Shown: positions 4,504 to 5,374 of the stretch, one piece after another
Layout of the letters: every line of letters begins with the position of its first letter
Numbering within the stretch: the stretch's first letter is position 1
From: Deltaproteobacteria bacterium
GTDB lineage: Bacteria; Desulfobacterota; Binatia; Bin18
NCBI GenBank assembly: GCA_016200595.1
Contig: JACQEL010000655.1
Coordinates: forward strand, 1 to 5,374
Reading direction: 5' to 3'
Length of the DNA: 5,374 nt
Made by a program: the position numbers and the translations under genes
Notes under the pieces: generated by a model
Told to the model about the DNA's origin: nothing
Seen by the model: only the letters and a program-made list of their open reading frames with translations
Database searches by the model: none

Positions 4504-5374
4504 CACACAGCTCCTGAGTATGGCTCCCCTCGCTCGGCCGGAGCGGTCGGCAGCACGAGCGTGACCGTCGTTCCCTGACCTCGAGTGCTGGTGTAAGTAA
4601 TAGTGCCCTCGTGGGCCGCAACAATCTGCTGGACAATTGCCAGCCCTAGCCCCGTTCCTCCCGTTTTCGTGGTCACGAAAGGCTCAAAAATATTGATCCC
4701 CTCCGGCACTCCCTCTCCCGTATCTCTGATCTCCAGGCTCACCTGGGCCCCAGACTGAGAGCCGCGCACTGTCAGCGTTCCTCCTTCAGGCATGGCTTCT
4801 ACGGCATTCTTACACAAATTCAGCAGCACCTGCGTGAGTTCGTCCTCGTTCGCCAGTACCAAGGGAAGATTTTCTGCGAAGGTTTGCTCCACGCGAATGT
4901 TACGCTCAGCATAGTATGGGGCTTCTCGCCTCAGCATCTCTGCCGCAACTGCGGCCACATCGGTCGGTCGCAAGTCAAGCGAGCGAGGACGAGCAAGCGT
5001 GCGCAACTCCTGGACTAGAGAACGCAGGCGGGCAATCTCCTGAGCCAGGTCCTGGACGGCTGAGATCAGCAGGTCGTCCACTGGAGCTTTCTGCTTAGCC
5101 AGGTGTCGTTCCAGAATCTGGACGGTTGTGGCCATACCATTAAGAGGGTTGCCGATCTCATGAGCTATCTTCGCAGCGGTGGTCCCGATCGTCGCGAGCC
5201 GTTCGCTATTACGGAGCTTTTGTTCAGCTCGTTTACGTTCGGCAATTTCCGTCCGGAGAGCGTCATTGGCGGCGGTCAGCTCTGCGGTTCGTTCCTGTAC
5301 GCGGAACTCTAACTCATCGTGCGCTTGTTGCAGCGCCGTCTCTACCTGCTTGTGCCTGCGCGCATAGCGAATCG
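4503..5374 (-). CDS. Sensor histidine kinase, NtrB-like transmitter; N-terminal part beyond window edge
   Basis: 289 codons are visible and the frame is open to the right edge, so the sensory domain is outside. Visible residues about 8-58 form a charged coiled coil (QERTAELTAANDAL, then EIAERKRAEQKLRNSERLA). The H-box AKIAHEIGNPLNG follows, with the phosphoacceptor His71 (codon 5162-5160). The HATPase domain has the N-box NLCKNAVEAM (N185, N189), the G1 box DTGEGVP (D217), the F-box IFEPFVTTK and the G2 box GTGLGLA (about 239-245). It should autophosphorylate on His71 and pass the phosphate to Asp53 of the downstream regulator, whose start codon overlaps its stop (TGATG). An internal ATG at 5135 would give a 210-residue product without the phosphoacceptor histidine; it is not the start. 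Membrane location and signal cannot be judged from the visible part. Confidence 0.95.
   Translation of the reverse strand, partial: IRYARRHKQVETALQQAHDELEFRVQERTAELTAANDALRTEIAERKRAEQKLRNSERLATIGTTAAKIAHEIGNPLNGMATTVQILERHLAKQKAPVDDLLISAVQDLAQEIARLRSLVQELRTLARPRSLDLRPTDVAAVAAEMLRREAPYYAERNIRVEQTFAENLPLVLANEDELTQVLLNLCKNAVEAMPEGGTLTVRGSQSGAQVSLEIRDTGEGVPEGINIFEPFVTTKTGGTGLGLAIVQQIVAAHEGTITYTSTRGQGTTVTLVLPTAPAERGEPYSGAV
4511..4515 (-). promoter_or_regulatory. Ribosome binding site for the regulator, inside the kinase gene
   Basis: AGGAG on the minus strand, 7 nt before ATG 4503, lies within the last codons of the kinase gene. Together with the TGATG overlap this indicates translational coupling of kinase and regulator. 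Confidence 0.75.

Overview
The window looks like a chromosomal stretch from an uncultured Gram-negative-type bacterium of moderately high GC. The signs are a secreted or periplasmic small protein, sigma-54/NtrC-type regulation, and two families of dispersed palindromic repeats of a kind I remember from environmental genomes (Tectomicrobia, Desulfobacterota, NC10, Nitrospirota-like lineages). The taxonomic placement is a weak inference; the gene calls do not depend on it.

Layout. (1) 1-1544, minus: most of a trehalose synthase (TreS, GH13), complete at its N-terminus and cut by the left window edge. (2) 1545-2354: about 810 nt with no convincing long gene. It holds a 72-nt MITE-like element with perfect 19-nt terminal inverted repeats (1703-1774), a 19-nt interrupted palindrome (1998-2016), a strong match to a sigma-54 -24/-12 promoter (2078-2093), and a hairpin-rich leader with a possible 13-codon upstream ORF. 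(3) 2355-2756, plus: a 133-residue exported protein with a small beta-rich C-terminal domain and no firm function. (4) 2757-3132: convergent intergenic region with several stem-loops, including a dispersed-repeat palindrome and an imperfect inverted repeat. (5) 3133-5374, minus: a translationally coupled two-component pair. The NtrC-type response regulator is complete; the histidine kinase is cut by the right edge. The kinase stop and regulator start overlap by one base (TGATG).

How the parts may fit. The regulator has the GAFTGA loop of sigma-54 activators. The only good sigma-54 promoter I find lies in front of the exported-protein gene, with a dyad about 97 nt upstream of the predicted transcription start, the usual place for an enhancer-binding site. 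A reasonable hypothesis is that the kinase/regulator pair drives the convergent exported-protein gene, perhaps with further control in its 250-nt structured leader. This is inference from sequence only. TreS (maltose-trehalose interconversion, stress or glycogen metabolism) shows no visible link to the pair.
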